A DNA stretch of 64,000 bases from positions 1 to 64,000 of the forward strand of contig NZ_JAMXLR010000020.1 of assembly GCF_024054565.1 (NCBI RefSeq). The letters run 5' to 3'. The notes under the pieces were generated by a model. It searched no databases. It had not been told where the DNA came from and worked only from the letters and a program-made list of their open reading frames with translations. Made by a program: the position numbers and the translations under genes. Shown piece after piece: positions 30,331 to 39,181 of the stretch; position 1 is the first letter of the stretch; each line of letters opens with the position of its first letter. The stretch comes from Aeoliella straminimaris. Its GTDB lineage: Bacteria > Planctomycetota > Planctomycetia > Pirellulales > Lacipirellulaceae.

Positions 30331-31308
30331 TCAGTCGTTCACCGAGGCCTTGGTGGGCGCGGGGATGTACCGTTCGGCTTTTTGCTTGGGCTCGGGCCGC
30401 TGGGCGTAAGGTACGGCAAACTCACTTTGCTTTGCACGTCGCAAGGCGGCCAACAGCTGGACAATCTGCTCGTGCACATCCTGGGTCTGACTGACGACCA
30501 GCAAGCCCGGCTGCATGGTTGCGATGTCCCCCTCGGGACCGCCGTTTTGGACCCACGTGTCCGACGCGATGGTCGAGTGAATTAGGCCGACCAAGGTTTC
30601 TATATCCTCGGGGCGGCGACGACCCTCTTTCGCCGTTGAATCTCTCTCATACCCCTGCTTTACGGCCAGCAGGTCGCCCACGGGATAGACGGCCACTTGA
30701 AGCCGGGTGAGTGCTTCCTCTTCGCTGGTGATCAGCAGAATTTCGTCGCTGATGACGTAGGTCAACTCGAGCTGCTTCAACATGATTCGCAGTGCAGCGC
30801 CCAGCGAGATGTTTCGTAGGTTGACATGAATCGATTCATCGGGCGAGATACCAAAGTCGTCGAGCGCGGCAGCGTCAATCTGGATCTCGATGTGGTACTC
30901 GTCCCGCAGAAAATTCACCACTTCGCTGAGCGGCGCGCCATCAAACTGAAGTCCCACGCCCGTGAGCGGTTCGCGGAGCGCCTGTTGGATGCGATCTCCT
31001 TGTTCGAGGTGATTCACGGCCCAGAACACGGGCGTAGCTTCGGCGGCGGAGCCATCGGCTGCAGGTGAGGGCGGGCTGCCAGGCCGGGCGGCTGACGGGT
31101 CCGAATTGTCGCCCTCGAGCGTGCCAAATGGATCGTCCAAGGGCGTGGTGTCGCTGGTGGGGGTTCCAAACGGGTCCATTTCTTCGTCTTCGACGGGTTC
31201 GGCGAAGAAACCACCGTCCGGCTGCTGAGCCATGGCGGCGGACATGGCAACCAGGCTCAATGCGATGGCGACAGCCGCCTGGCCAAGCGGTCGAAAGTAG
31301 CTCGACAT
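30331..31308 (-). CDS. Secreted secretin/TonB short N-terminal-like protein, paralogue B
   Basis: A 325-aa paralogue of the 29496 protein. It has a signal peptide (residues about 8-27), then an acidic Asp/Pro-rich disordered linker of about 60 residues (PFGTPTSDTTPLDDPFGTL), then the same domain: FDGAPLSEVVNFLRDEY, ISLGAALRIMLKQLELTYVI and VYPVGDLLAVKQG. The second segment (DTWVQNGGPEGDIATMQPG and LLVVSQTQDVHEQIVQLLAAL) is equally conserved. The tandem arrangement shows a local duplication. A mainly positional link to mch is all that can be said about the pathway. The ATG at 31308 begins the operon. Confidence 0.8.
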   Translation of the reverse strand: MSSYFRPLGQAAVAIALSLVAMSAAMAQQPDGGFFAEPVEDEEMDPFGTPTSDTTPLDDPFGTLEGDNSDPSAARPGSPPSPAADGSAAEATPVFWAVNHLEQGDRIQQALREPLTGVGLQFDGAPLSEVVNFLRDEYHIEIQIDAAALDDFGISPDESIHVNLRNISLGAALRIMLKQLELTYVISDEILLITSEEEALTRLQVAVYPVGDLLAVKQGYERDSTAKEGRRRPEDIETLVGLIHSTIASDTWVQNGGPEGDIATMQPGLLVVSQTQDVHEQIVQLLAALRRAKQSEFAVPYAQRPEPKQKAERYIPAPTKASVND

Positions 31309-31540
31309 TTCGATTTCTCCCCTGAATAGTGGACGCTGGTGGAGTAGCAGCGGTCCAGTGCGCTCAGTATCGGCGCAAACTGACCTGAAAGTGCGAATGC
31401 TGCTCTTCAGATCGCGGTGAGGAGGGCGAATTATTGCAGGACCGCGGCCTGCATGGCCCTGTGACTCGGCGAACAGAGAATATCCCCCCAGCCTGGCGGT
31501 CGGGGGGGCACCGGGGAGAGGGTGTGTGAACCTGGGGCGA

Positions 31541-31966
31541 CTAGCCTGCCTGGGATGTGGGATAGCTGCCGCTGGAGACTCCCATCAGCCGGCCCCCGCT
31601 TTCGTACCAGCCGAGACTCGTGAAGCGGCACCACAGCAGATCGACCTCGAGCTGCACGACGCCTTCGTCCGGCAGATCGATCGACAGGACGCCGCGGCGG
31701 TAGGGGATGGGCTTTTGGTGGAAAAAGGCGATGCCGCGCTCGGAAACGTCTTTGCCCACCACCACCATGGTCTGGTGCAGCAGTTCTGGTACTTCGTCGG
31801 GTTGGGGCGAGAGTTCGAACAGGTAGGGAATGGACGTCCGCGTGGACCCCCGACGTTCGTGGTGAAGCATCGGCTGCATCCGGTGCAGCAAGCTGGCGAC
31901 TTCACCGCCCAGACCGCGGGGAACCTGACAGAGGGGAACGTCTGAACCACTACCGATCCAAGCCAT
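31541..31966 (-). CDS. PilZ-domain-like protein
   Basis: A 141-aa protein from the ATG at 31966 (MAWIGSGSDV), chosen because AGGA lies upstream; a longer frame to 32110 looks non-coding. The second half resembles a PilZ domain, the c-di-GMP-binding beta barrel: a basic start (HHERRGSTRTSIPYL), then VVGKDVSERGIAFFHQKPI (the D/NxSxxG element) and strands FRFTSLGWYES-like near the end (LLWCRFTSLGWYESGGRL). The RxxxR motif is only partly met (RRGSTR), so c-di-GMP binding is uncertain. Its position beside an anti-sigma-like gene may be chance. No signal peptide is present. Confidence 0.7.
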   Translation of the reverse strand: MAWIGSGSDVPLCQVPRGLGGEVASLLHRMQPMLHHERRGSTRTSIPYLFELSPQPDEVPELLHQTMVVVGKDVSERGIAFFHQKPIPYRRGVLSIDLPDEGVVQLEVDLLWCRFTSLGWYESGGRLMGVSSGSYPTSQAG

Positions 31967-32439
31967 TGACAAGCATTCCTGAATGACGCGGGGCCGCCGT
32001 GGTGCGTGGCAGCGCGCAAACGGGTAGGAGCCGCGAAGCATCGATCGGGTGAAACCGAATCCCTCGCAGTAGCGATTAACGGGTCGCTCGGCAAAGTCGG
32101 CTTCGCTCAAGCCAACGTCCGCGCGAGTGGGACTGTTTCACCCTGTACCAGGCGGCTACGAAAAGGCACCAGCCGCTGGGGGCCAGTGGGCCCACTGCAC
32201 GAGTTGCACAGGTTAGACCACTAAAAGCTAGCTTAGAGTTTGGTGTGCGGCAAATAAAACTGCCGAAGTGGCAGGAGTTCCCAGCCCCTACCTGTGGCAA
32301 TATCCGGCGCAGGCGGCAGAGTCGCGTCAAGCGGAGACGATAAGTGCCTGGGGTCGAGTCGCGCGAGCCCCCAGCGGGATCACTTCCGGGGGCTCGCAGG
32401 ACTCGACCCCAGCCATCCAGCTGTCGAACCAATCACGCA
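31967..32439. other. Intergenic region with a long palindrome
   Basis: 473 bp between two minus-strand genes. The main feature is the palindromic repeat at 32348-32412. The rest has no convincing open frame and nothing else that I can identify. Confidence 0.5.
32348..32412. repeat. CTGGGGTCGAG palindromic repeat, copy 1
   Basis: Two 25-bp arms (32348-32372 and 32388-32412) are reverse complements with two mismatches. Related copies are at 36413-36476 and, as a single arm, 44488-44514. There is no T-run, so REP-type rather than an intrinsic terminator. Confidence 0.88.
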
Positions 32440-32850
32440 CTAATTCAGTGTCCAGGCCAGGATGCCTGCCACGGCGATGATACCGACGGTTATCACGGCA
32501 ATGCGGGCCACGTCGTGCCATCCGGCAGTGGCATGGGCCACAATCGGCGTGTAATACATGGCCTGCGCCGGGCGAGGGGATCGCTCCCGCGACGCCGTCT
32601 GCAGGGCCGTTTGCTGCACTTGAGCAATAGCGGCCCGTGCGGGAATGGCATCGCCCCAGTAGCCAGGCAGGTCGCGACCTTCGCTGGCGGGCACGGCTTC
32701 TTCGAACACGTCGTGGGCCGGGCGCAGCGCCTCGGCAAAACGCCAACACTCGGGGCAGCGTTCCAGGTGTTCCTCAACGTCGACGTCCGACGGGTCGCCC
32801 GTTGGGAACGGTCCACTTGTAAGCACCATGAAAACCTGATCGCAGTCCAT
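32440..32850 (-). CDS. Anti-sigma-factor-like zinc-finger membrane protein
   Basis: A 136-aa protein from the ATG at 32850 (MDCDQVFMVL). The N-terminal part has the zf-HC2 signature of anti-sigma factors: a first Cys, then HLERCPEC at about residues 27-34, which gives the usual HxxxCxxC zinc ligands. A helical linker follows, and the C-terminus has one membrane segment (ARIAVITVGIIAVAGILAWTL). This layout fits ZAS-type anti-sigma factors, which hold an ECF sigma factor at the membrane. No sigma factor gene is adjacent, which is unusual; the partner must be elsewhere or lost. Confidence 0.75.
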   Translation of the reverse strand: MDCDQVFMVLTSGPFPTGDPSDVDVEEHLERCPECWRFAEALRPAHDVFEEAVPASEGRDLPGYWGDAIPARAAIAQVQQTALQTASRERSPRPAQAMYYTPIVAHATAGWHDVARIAVITVGIIAVAGILAWTLN

Positions 32851-33233
32851 CGACTCAAGCCTCCAAGCTAGCATCGACACAGCGATGCAGCGCACGGGAT
32901 TTACGTGGCATCGCGCGAGGGAACAGTTAAGTTCCGCCTGATGCGCACCAGCCAACAATGGGAAAAGCCGCCCTGACCTTATGCTGACATATCACCAGAT
33001 AGAGTACTTGGGAGTGTACTCGAAAGTTTCACCGACATGCCAGAGGAATTGCCAGCAGAATGTTGATTGCCGCCGAGCGTGCGTATGGCGTGCGCACGGC
33101 GCCGAAATTGGCGACCAAATGCCAACCGGGGCAGGGCAATCACACCGACGCGCCTGGCAAGCGAGTCGCAAAATGCCCTGATAGCAAGTGTGGATTGCCG
33201 AAAGATGGTGAGTCGCGGCCTCCACCCCGCCTT
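32851..33233. other. Intergenic region without recognisable features
   Basis: 383 bp between the anti-sigma-like gene and the peroxiredoxin gene, both on the minus strand. I see no supported gene, hairpin terminator or repeat copy here. Confidence 0.4.
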
Positions 33234-33707
33234 TTAGGCGAGTTCCTTTAGCGCCGCGAGCACTTGTTCGTCGTGGCCGTCGACTTTGACTCGCTTCCAC
33301 ACCTTCGCCACTTTGCCTTTGCCGTCGATCAGGAAGGTGCTCCGCTGGATGCCCATCGACTTCTTGCCATACATGTTTTTCTCGCGCCAGGCACCGTACT
33401 TTTCGGCAATCTTGTGGTCGATGTCGGCCAGCAGTGGGAAGTTCAGTTGATACTTGTCGCGGAATTTCACGTGGCTTTCGACCGAGTCGGCGCTGACCCC
33501 CAGCACCACGGCGCCCATTTTCTTGAGCTGGGTCTTCTGGTCGCGGAACGCGCACGCCTCGCGGGTGCAGCCTGGCGTGTCGTCCTTGGGGTAGAAGTAG
33601 AGCACCACTGGCGAGCCGGCCAGTTCCGCCAGGCGAACCTTCGACCCATCGTCAGCGGTCAGTGTAAAAGCGGGGGCTTTTTTGCCTTCCTCGATCCAGT
33701 CGCCCAT
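33234..33707 (-). CDS. bcp: Peroxiredoxin, Bcp/PrxQ type
   Basis: A thiol peroxidase that reduces hydrogen and organic peroxides with thioredoxin as electron donor. It has 157 aa with the PrxQ pattern: peroxidatic Cys47 in PKDDTPGCTREAC and resolving Cys52 five residues later, the typical spacing for intramolecular disulfide PrxQ. The upstream thioredoxin-fold segment VVLYFYP and the Arg of the active site (in NMYGKKSMGIQRSTFL) are present. There is no signal peptide, so it is cytoplasmic. It is divergent from rsfS across a 174-bp gap. Confidence 0.95.
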   Translation of the reverse strand: MGDWIEEGKKAPAFTLTADDGSKVRLAELAGSPVVLYFYPKDDTPGCTREACAFRDQKTQLKKMGAVVLGVSADSVESHVKFRDKYQLNFPLLADIDHKIAEKYGAWREKNMYGKKSMGIQRSTFLIDGKGKVAKVWKRVKVDGHDEQVLAALKELA

Positions 33708-33881
33708 GTCACAAATCCTCGAAGTGGCCAGTATGCGGGGTGCCGTTGTGTGGATTGTAGAACTGCCGCCCGGGCTCGACGAGCCCCGGTAATAACCCGT
33801 TTCGTGGGACGCTTCGGCAATTGTTCTCGCCCACCGCGTCCGATAAAATGACCAGCTTAGGTAGATATTGCTTTCTCACCC

Positions 33882-34313
33882 ATGAACGCCACCAGCCCAT
33901 TGACCGAAACCCCGTCCGCCACCAGCGATTCCCGCGCCGACCGCAGCCTGCAACTCGCGATGGCTGCTGCCCGGACCGCCGAAGAGAACCGCGGCACCGA
34001 GATTACGCTCTTGGACATGCGGACCATCACGCCCGAGTTCGACTACTTCGTCATTGCCACCGGCAATAGCCGGCGGCAGTTGCACGCCATTAGCGAAGAA
34101 ATCGACCATCGCCTGGAAGACGAACTGGGCGACAAGCGGATAGGCATCGAGGGCTACAGCGAGAGCCGCTGGATCCTGTTGGACTACGGTTCGGTGGTGG
34201 TCCATCTGTTCGACCGCGACACCCGCGACTATTACGCCCTGGAAAATCTGTGGGACGGCGCGGTCCGCGTGCCCCTGCCTTGGGACAAAGAGGAACCGCC
34301 GGCCGCTGAATGA
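33882..34313 (+). CDS. rsfS: Ribosome silencing factor RsfS
   Basis: Binds ribosomal protein L14 and blocks 30S-50S joining under nutrient limitation. At 143 aa with an N-terminal tail of about 20 residues it is slightly long. The core is clear: AARTAEENRGTEITLLDMR, then FDYFVIATGNSRRQLHAI and GYSESRWILLDYGSVVVHLF, and DTRDYYALENLWDGA, which is the standard signature order. It is followed after 107 bp by argS on the same strand, and the region between contains only purine-rich sequence. Confidence 0.95.
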   Translation: MNATSPLTETPSATSDSRADRSLQLAMAAARTAEENRGTEITLLDMRTITPEFDYFVIATGNSRRQLHAISEEIDHRLEDELGDKRIGIEGYSESRWILLDYGSVVVHLFDRDTRDYYALENLWDGAVRVPLPWDKEEPPAAE

Positions 34314-34419
34314 GCCGGCCGTCCGACTGCACTAGCCGGCCTTCGGAAGGGGAAAGGCGGAAGGTGGAAGGGGGACGCAAGCGATCTGGATCCCCCCTTC
34401 GCCCTGCCACCTTTGCACA

Positions 34420-36387
34420 ATGAACTTCCTCGCCGAAATCCGATCCCGGTTTGCCAAAAGTCTCCATTCGCTCACAGGATTCGAAGGCGACGTTGCGCCT
34501 GTCCTCGAGCAAATACGCCCTAGCGATGGCAAGTTTGGTGATTACCAGGCCAACTGCGCGATGCCACTCGGCAAGCAACTCGGGAAGCCGCCACGCGAGA
34601 TTGCTGCAGCGCTCGTCGAGTCGCTCGACGTGGCCGACCTGTGCGAGGTGCCCGAGATTGCGGGCCCGGGCTTCATCAACCTGAAGATCAAGGACGAGGC
34701 CATCACCACCGCGCTGGCCGCCGCGGCCAAGGACACCCAGCACCTGGGCGTTCCGCAGGCTGCCGAACCACGGTGCATGGTGGTTGATTACTCGTCGCCC
34801 AACGTCGCCAAGCCGATGCACGTGGGGCACATTCGCTCGACCGTGATCGGCGCGGCCATTGCCAATGTGCTCCGGTTCCTTGGCCACAAGGTGATCACCG
34901 ACAACCACATCGGCGACTGGGGCACCCAGTTCGGCATGATCATCTATGGCTACAAGCACTTCGTCGACGAATCGGCCCTGGCCAAAGAGCCCGTCGCCGA
35001 ACTGAGCCGGTTGTACAAGCTCGTCAATTCGCTGGTCGAGTATCACGGGGCCAAAACCAGTGGTCTGCCGGCCATCAACGAGCGAATTGCCAAGCAAGAG
35101 CAGACGGTGGCGGAACTCTCCGCCGCCGAACCGACGGGCGACAAGAAGGCCGACAAGCAAGCGGCCAAAAAGCTTCGGCAGGCCGAGGCCGCACTGGGCG
35201 ACTTGCGGAAAGAAAAGGAATCGATCGAGAAGAAGATCGCCGCCGTGGACGAGGACGCGACGCTCGCAGCAATGGCCGCCGAGCACGCCACCATCGGCCG
35301 GGCGGTGCTCGATGAGACGGCCAAGCTGCATGCGGACGATGTAACGAACAAAGAGCTGTGGAATAAGTTCCTGCCAGCGTGCATGGACGAAATCCAGAAA
35401 ACCTACGACCGGCTGAATGTGTCGTTCGACCACACGTTGGGCGAGAGCTTCTATCACGACCGCTTGGCCGCTGTGGTCACGGACCTCCAGCAGCGGGGCT
35501 TGGCCACCGAGAGCGACGGCGCGATGTGCGTGTTCCTCGAAGGCTTCGCCGCGCCGTTCATTGTGCGAAAACAAGATGGCGCGTTCCTGTACTCAACGAC
35601 CGACCTCGCCACGATCGCCTACCGATTGGAAGAGTGGCAGCCCGACGCCATTCTGTACGTCGTCGACCATCGGCAGGGTTTGCACTTCGAACAACTGTTC
35701 GCCACGGCCAAGCAGTGCGGCTGCGAGAACGTCGAACTCGAGCACGTGAGCTTCGGCACCGTGTTGGGCGAAGATGGCAAGCCGTACAAAACGCGATCCG
35801 GTTCGGCCGTTGGTCTGATGGGTTTGCTCGACGAAGCGGTCGATCGCGCCCGGGCCATCGCCGACGAGAGCCCCGTGCTCACCACCGACGACGAGCGGCA
35901 GCAGGTGGCCGAGCGAATCGGCATCGGCGGTATCAAGTACGCCGACCTCGCTCACAATCGCACCAGCGACTACACGTTCAGCTACGACAAGATGCTCGCC
36001 ATGAACGGCAACACCGCGGCGTACATGCAGTACAGCTACGCCCGAGTGCGAGGTATCTTTGGCAAAGCCAAGGTGACCGAAGAACAAGCGCTCGCTGGCG
36101 CCGACAGCATTTCTATCGACTCGCCCGAAGAACGGGCGCTCGCGATGCAGCTGTTGCGCTTCGCCGAGGCGCTCGATAAGGTGGTCGAAGACTATCGGCC
36201 CAACCACCTGACGGCCTATTTGTTCGACCTGGCCCAGGCGTACGCCACGTTCTTCCAGAACTGCCCGGTGATCAAAGCCGAGACCGAAGAGCTGAAGAGC
36301 AGCCGACTCGCTTTGTGTGCCCTTTCGGCCCGCACGCTCGAAACGGGCCTCGGCCTCCTAGGCATCGAGTGCGTCGAGCGGATGTAG
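34420..36387 (+). CDS. argS: Arginyl-tRNA synthetase with an internal insertion
   Basis: Charges tRNA-Arg. At 655 aa it is about 80 residues longer than the E. coli enzyme (577 aa). The N-terminal Add-1 domain is at residues 1-115. The HIGH motif is HVGHI at 134-138, with the ATP-pocket TDNHIGDWGTQFG shortly after. The KMSKS region is relaxed (EDGKPYKTRSG), as in many bacterial ArgRS. The C-terminal anticodon-binding domain ends at ALGLLGIE-like sequence with a final VERM. Residues about 215-305 are an insertion, Lys/Glu/Ala-rich and helical (EQTVAELSAAEP, KLRQAEAALGDLRKEKESI), probably a coiled coil. It stands alone after rsfS. Confidence 0.96.
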   Translation: MNFLAEIRSRFAKSLHSLTGFEGDVAPVLEQIRPSDGKFGDYQANCAMPLGKQLGKPPREIAAALVESLDVADLCEVPEIAGPGFINLKIKDEAITTALAAAAKDTQHLGVPQAAEPRCMVVDYSSPNVAKPMHVGHIRSTVIGAAIANVLRFLGHKVITDNHIGDWGTQFGMIIYGYKHFVDESALAKEPVAELSRLYKLVNSLVEYHGAKTSGLPAINERIAKQEQTVAELSAAEPTGDKKADKQAAKKLRQAEAALGDLRKEKESIEKKIAAVDEDATLAAMAAEHATIGRAVLDETAKLHADDVTNKELWNKFLPACMDEIQKTYDRLNVSFDHTLGESFYHDRLAAVVTDLQQRGLATESDGAMCVFLEGFAAPFIVRKQDGAFLYSTTDLATIAYRLEEWQPDAILYVVDHRQGLHFEQLFATAKQCGCENVELEHVSFGTVLGEDGKPYKTRSGSAVGLMGLLDEAVDRARAIADESPVLTTDDERQQVAERIGIGGIKYADLAHNRTSDYTFSYDKMLAMNGNTAAYMQYSYARVRGIFGKAKVTEEQALAGADSISIDSPEERALAMQLLRFAEALDKVVEDYRPNHLTAYLFDLAQAYATFFQNCPVIKAETEELKSSRLALCALSARTLETGLGLLGIECVERM

Positions 36388-36412
36388 GGATGTTGTCAGA
36401 GTCTTAGGGTGC

Positions 36413-36476
36413 CTGGGGACGAGCTCCACGAGCCCCCAGCATTCCAATATCTGGGGCTCGTGGAACTCGACCCCAG
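36413..36476. repeat. CTGGGGTCGAG palindromic repeat, copy 2
   Basis: Arms of 26-27 bp (36413-36439 and 36451-36476) pair almost perfectly. Same family as 32348-32412. It lies 25 bp after argS. Confidence 0.88.
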
Positions 36477-36578
36477 CCACCCAACGTTTCTCGCACTGCT
36501 GCCAGCTTCCCGGCGCGGCCAACTGCCCTATAATCAGTGGTCGGTGCGGTGTTCTATCCCCCAAGCAGGAGCAAAGAC

Positions 36579-37070
36579 ATGAGCAATCTGATTGTGATTG
36601 TGTTCGACGATGAACATACGGCGTTCGAAATGCGGACCGCGCTGGTCAAAATGCAGAAGGAATACCTCATTGAAATGGAGGACGCAGTAGTCGTCACCAA
36701 GAACGATGCCGGCAAGGTCCAACTGCACCAGGCGGTGAACCTCACCGCGGCTGGTGCCGTAGGCGGTGGTTTCTGGGGTACGCTGATTGGCCTGTTGTTC
36801 CTCAACCCGCTGCTCGGAGCGGCTGTGGGCGCCGGTGCCGGTGCGCTGTCGGGTCTATTCACCGACATCGGTATCGACGACAAGGAGATGAAGAAAGCCG
36901 GCGAGTCGTTCACACCCGGCAGCTCCGCCCTGTTCGTGCTGGTGCGTAAGGCCACCAACGACAAAGTGCTGGATGGCCTGAAGGAATTCGCCGGCAAGGG
37001 CAAGGTATTCCAAACCTCGCTCTCGAAAGACGACGAAGCCAGCCTCCGCGCGGCGCTCGAGAAGGTTTGA
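36579..37070 (+). CDS. DUF1269-like membrane protein
   Basis: A 163-aa protein from the ATG at 36579 (MSNLIVIVFD), preceded by AGGAG. The first strand and helix (VFDDEHTAFEMRTALVKMQKE) and the phrase EDAVVVTKNDAGKVQLHQA match the DUF1269 family. A glycine-rich hydrophobic centre (AGAVGGGFWGTLIGLLFLNP and LGAAVGAGAGALSGL, about residues 62-95) is likely membrane-inserted. The second half again has a soluble-looking domain (SSALFVLVRKATNDKVL). Function is unknown; the family is often stress-associated. It is an orphan gene between argS and a TIGR03032-like gene. Confidence 0.85.
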   Translation: MSNLIVIVFDDEHTAFEMRTALVKMQKEYLIEMEDAVVVTKNDAGKVQLHQAVNLTAAGAVGGGFWGTLIGLLFLNPLLGAAVGAGAGALSGLFTDIGIDDKEMKKAGESFTPGSSALFVLVRKATNDKVLDGLKEFAGKGKVFQTSLSKDDEASLRAALEKV

Positions 37071-37085
37071 TCGAGAAAAACGAAG

Positions 37086-37151
37086 CCACGGATCGACACG
37101 GATGAAACACGGACTTCGCGATCACTCGCGTTTGTCTGTGTTCATCCGTGG
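37086..37151. repeat. CCACGGATGAA inverted repeat
   Basis: Left arm 37086-37113 and right arm 37137-37151 share the paired sequences CCACGGATGAA-like and TTCATCCGTGG. It lies between convergent genes and belongs to another dispersed palindrome type. Confidence 0.7.
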
Positions 37152-37168
37152 CGAACTTCAGATGGCGT

Positions 37169-38272
37169 TCACTTCCGCGGCGTGCGTCGCCAGTGGCGGC
37201 GTCCGGCCTCGGCGTCGGCCCAGACGTTGTAGCGGAGGTCGTTGGGCGAAAGGCCCAAGGCAGCTGGGCGATGAATGCCTGCGAGCACGGCCACGTCGTA
37301 CAGCTCGGCAATGCGCCCTTCGATTTCGAGCGTTTGCACCGTTTGGCCGGTCTCCAGGTCCACAATCGCCAGACCGGCGTAGCTGGTCATGCCACGCTTG
37401 GCGAGTTCGTCGTCGAGTGCCAGGCCGCCGAACTTGTTCTGCTCCCGCGGGCGCGAGAGTCCGACGATCGCGTAGTGATCGACAAACGCCAGACCGCGCG
37501 CGTAACCCGGTACGAAAGCCACCGGCTCGAACTCGCCGCGATCGAGGTCGACGTAGCCCAGGTAGCCAGTGCCGGAGTTCAACAGCCACAAGCGTCCGTC
37601 GTGCCACCGCGGCGAGTGCGGCATGGAGAGGCCCGTGACGATCGGTTCGTTGTCGGTGGTGCTCCACAGCTCACCACCAAGCATGCGGTGCTTCTTCCAG
37701 GCGCGGTTCACGTCGCTTTGGTGACACAACGTGACGTACCGCGGCTGGCCATCGACCATTGCCAGACCATTCAGGTGGCAACGGTCTTCGGCGGTGAGCG
37801 TCGTGATGAAAGGCGGCCGCCATACCTGCTCGAAGCTTTGCTCGGTGCTCACCGTGGCCAGGCAGTTGAAAAGCGTGGCCACAAACAGCGGTTGCCCCAG
37901 CGAGTCGATGGCGATGTCGTGCAGATCGAGGTCGCCCGTGGTGTAAGCGATACGGGGCACAAACAGTCGGTCGTAGCCAGCATCGCGGGCGTGATTGTCG
38001 AACTGATGTTCCATCCGCCACACCTGGAAGGCGGTGGCCAGCCATAGCGTCTGGCCGTCGGTCGTGACCCCCATCGCCCGGCGGAAGCTCCGCTCGCTGG
38101 TGGCCAGTTGTCCGCGGTCGTTCCGCCCCAGCAGCAGCAGCTTTCCAACCTGGTAGGTGGTCACCGCCAGGCTGGCATCCAGTTCTTCAAGCCACGACAC
38201 AAACCCCTCGGAAAGCACCGGGCGCCAGGAGCGTTTTGCGGGAGAGGTCGCGTTGTCATGCGGAGGTTTCAC
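37169..38272 (-). CDS. TIGR03032-like protein
   Basis: A 367-aa protein with the look of a TIGR03032-type protein, a family of unknown function with beta-propeller-like composition. It starts with a short disordered segment, then FVSWLEELDASLAVTTYQVGKLLLL and repeated Trp/Asn-rich strands, for example WLATAFQVWRME, GLAMVDGQPRYV and LWLLNSGTGYLG. These suggest a propeller of about six blades. No signal peptide, catalytic residues or metal site can be named. It is convergent with the DUF1269-like gene and separated from it by the 37086-37151 inverted repeat. Confidence 0.75.
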   Translation of the reverse strand: MKPPHDNATSPAKRSWRPVLSEGFVSWLEELDASLAVTTYQVGKLLLLGRNDRGQLATSERSFRRAMGVTTDGQTLWLATAFQVWRMEHQFDNHARDAGYDRLFVPRIAYTTGDLDLHDIAIDSLGQPLFVATLFNCLATVSTEQSFEQVWRPPFITTLTAEDRCHLNGLAMVDGQPRYVTLCHQSDVNRAWKKHRMLGGELWSTTDNEPIVTGLSMPHSPRWHDGRLWLLNSGTGYLGYVDLDRGEFEPVAFVPGYARGLAFVDHYAIVGLSRPREQNKFGGLALDDELAKRGMTSYAGLAIVDLETGQTVQTLEIEGRIAELYDVAVLAGIHRPAALGLSPNDLRYNVWADAEAGRRHWRRTPRK

Positions 38273-38398
38273 GCGAGCAGTATACCGAGACCTGGCCGCG
38301 AAGTATTGGGTGCTAGCGGCAGAAGTAGCTGGCTCTTGTGCTCGAACTCCACGACTAACCGAAGCTCGACGTCCGCGTTACGGCCAACATGGTGCCTT

Positions 38399-38440
38399 AA
38401 AAAACAACGCCGACCCGCACCGTTAGAGCGCGAGCCGGCG
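38399..38440 (-). terminator. Rho-independent terminator of the CHRD-like PEP-CTERM gene
   Basis: On the minus strand a GC-rich stem (CGCCGGCTCGCG / TGCGGGTCGGCG, paired with few mismatches) is followed by TTGTTTTTT. It lies 43 bp after the stop codon. Confidence 0.8.
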
Positions 38441-38482
38441 ACGGGAACAACTTCCGCACCAAGGTTGTTCCGGTTGCTGAGG

Positions 38483-39181
38483 CTATCGCCTGCGGAGTCC
38501 CCCCACCACTCCGGCGACTCCCAGCATCATCAGCACGGCACTCGTTGGTTCTGGCACCTGATAGATCTCCCCCGCGGCCACGGGCAGCACCGCCTTGTAC
38601 CCCGCTGTGCCATCCACTTCACCATCGGTTCCGGCACCGACAGATCCGTCGACCGTCAGACCATGGATGACGATTTCGCGAAACTCCAGTGGCAATAGAT
38701 CGTCGCCCGCGTAGTCCATCATCGCCCCCACCGGACTGCCGAACAGGCTATCGTCATCCAGGTCGAAGGTCTCGCTGTAAGCGAACGAACCGCCCGGCGC
38801 GGTTTGAGTTCCCAGGGTCAGGATGATGTCGCCATACTGCGGCAGTCCCTCGAACACTTCGACGAAGCCATCCCCATCGGCATCGTCGGCAAGTGTCGGA
38901 GTTTGCGAGTCGACGGCCGGATTGCCACTGGTGCCATCGCCACCGATCAACCCATGCAGGTGCATCAAATGGTCCATGTCTGGCTCCAGCCCCATAGCGT
39001 TGACCTCGACGCTCAACGTCCGGGTGACCGGATTCACTTCGAACATGGCATAGCCCGTAACGCCGGAATTGTTCAGTGTCGTTAGATCAGCCCGGTACAC
39101 GCTGTGGACACCCCAAGCGTTCGTCGCACATACCAACGATGCGAAGAGGGTGGCGACAGGCAAAGTTCTTTTGGTAATCAT
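38483..39181 (-). CDS. PEP-CTERM protein with CHRD-like domain
   Basis: A 232-aa exported protein from the ATG at 39181 (MITKRTLPVA), which has GGAG upstream; the longer frame is non-coding. A signal peptide ends near residue 23 (NAWG). The middle resembles the CHRD domain (chordin-like): VTGYAMFEVNPVTRTLSVEV, DHLMHLHGLIGGDG and later FREIVIHGLTVDG, with the His-containing motifs typical of that family. An Asp-rich loop (LADDADGDG) may bind calcium. The C-terminus VPEPTSAVLMMLGVAGVVGG followed by LRRR is a full PEP-CTERM signal. Exosortase would cleave this tail. A likely cell-surface or exopolysaccharide-associated protein. Confidence 0.92.
   Translation of the reverse strand: MITKRTLPVATLFASLVCATNAWGVHSVYRADLTTLNNSGVTGYAMFEVNPVTRTLSVEVNAMGLEPDMDHLMHLHGLIGGDGTSGNPAVDSQTPTLADDADGDGFVEVFEGLPQYGDIILTLGTQTAPGGSFAYSETFDLDDDSLFGSPVGAMMDYAGDDLLPLEFREIVIHGLTVDGSVGAGTDGEVDGTAGYKAVLPVAAGEIYQVPEPTSAVLMMLGVAGVVGGLRRR

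Noticed and set aside
34090-35574. 494-aa open frame on the minus strand
   Set aside because: It is antisense to argS and the end of rsfS; both of those genes carry clear motifs.
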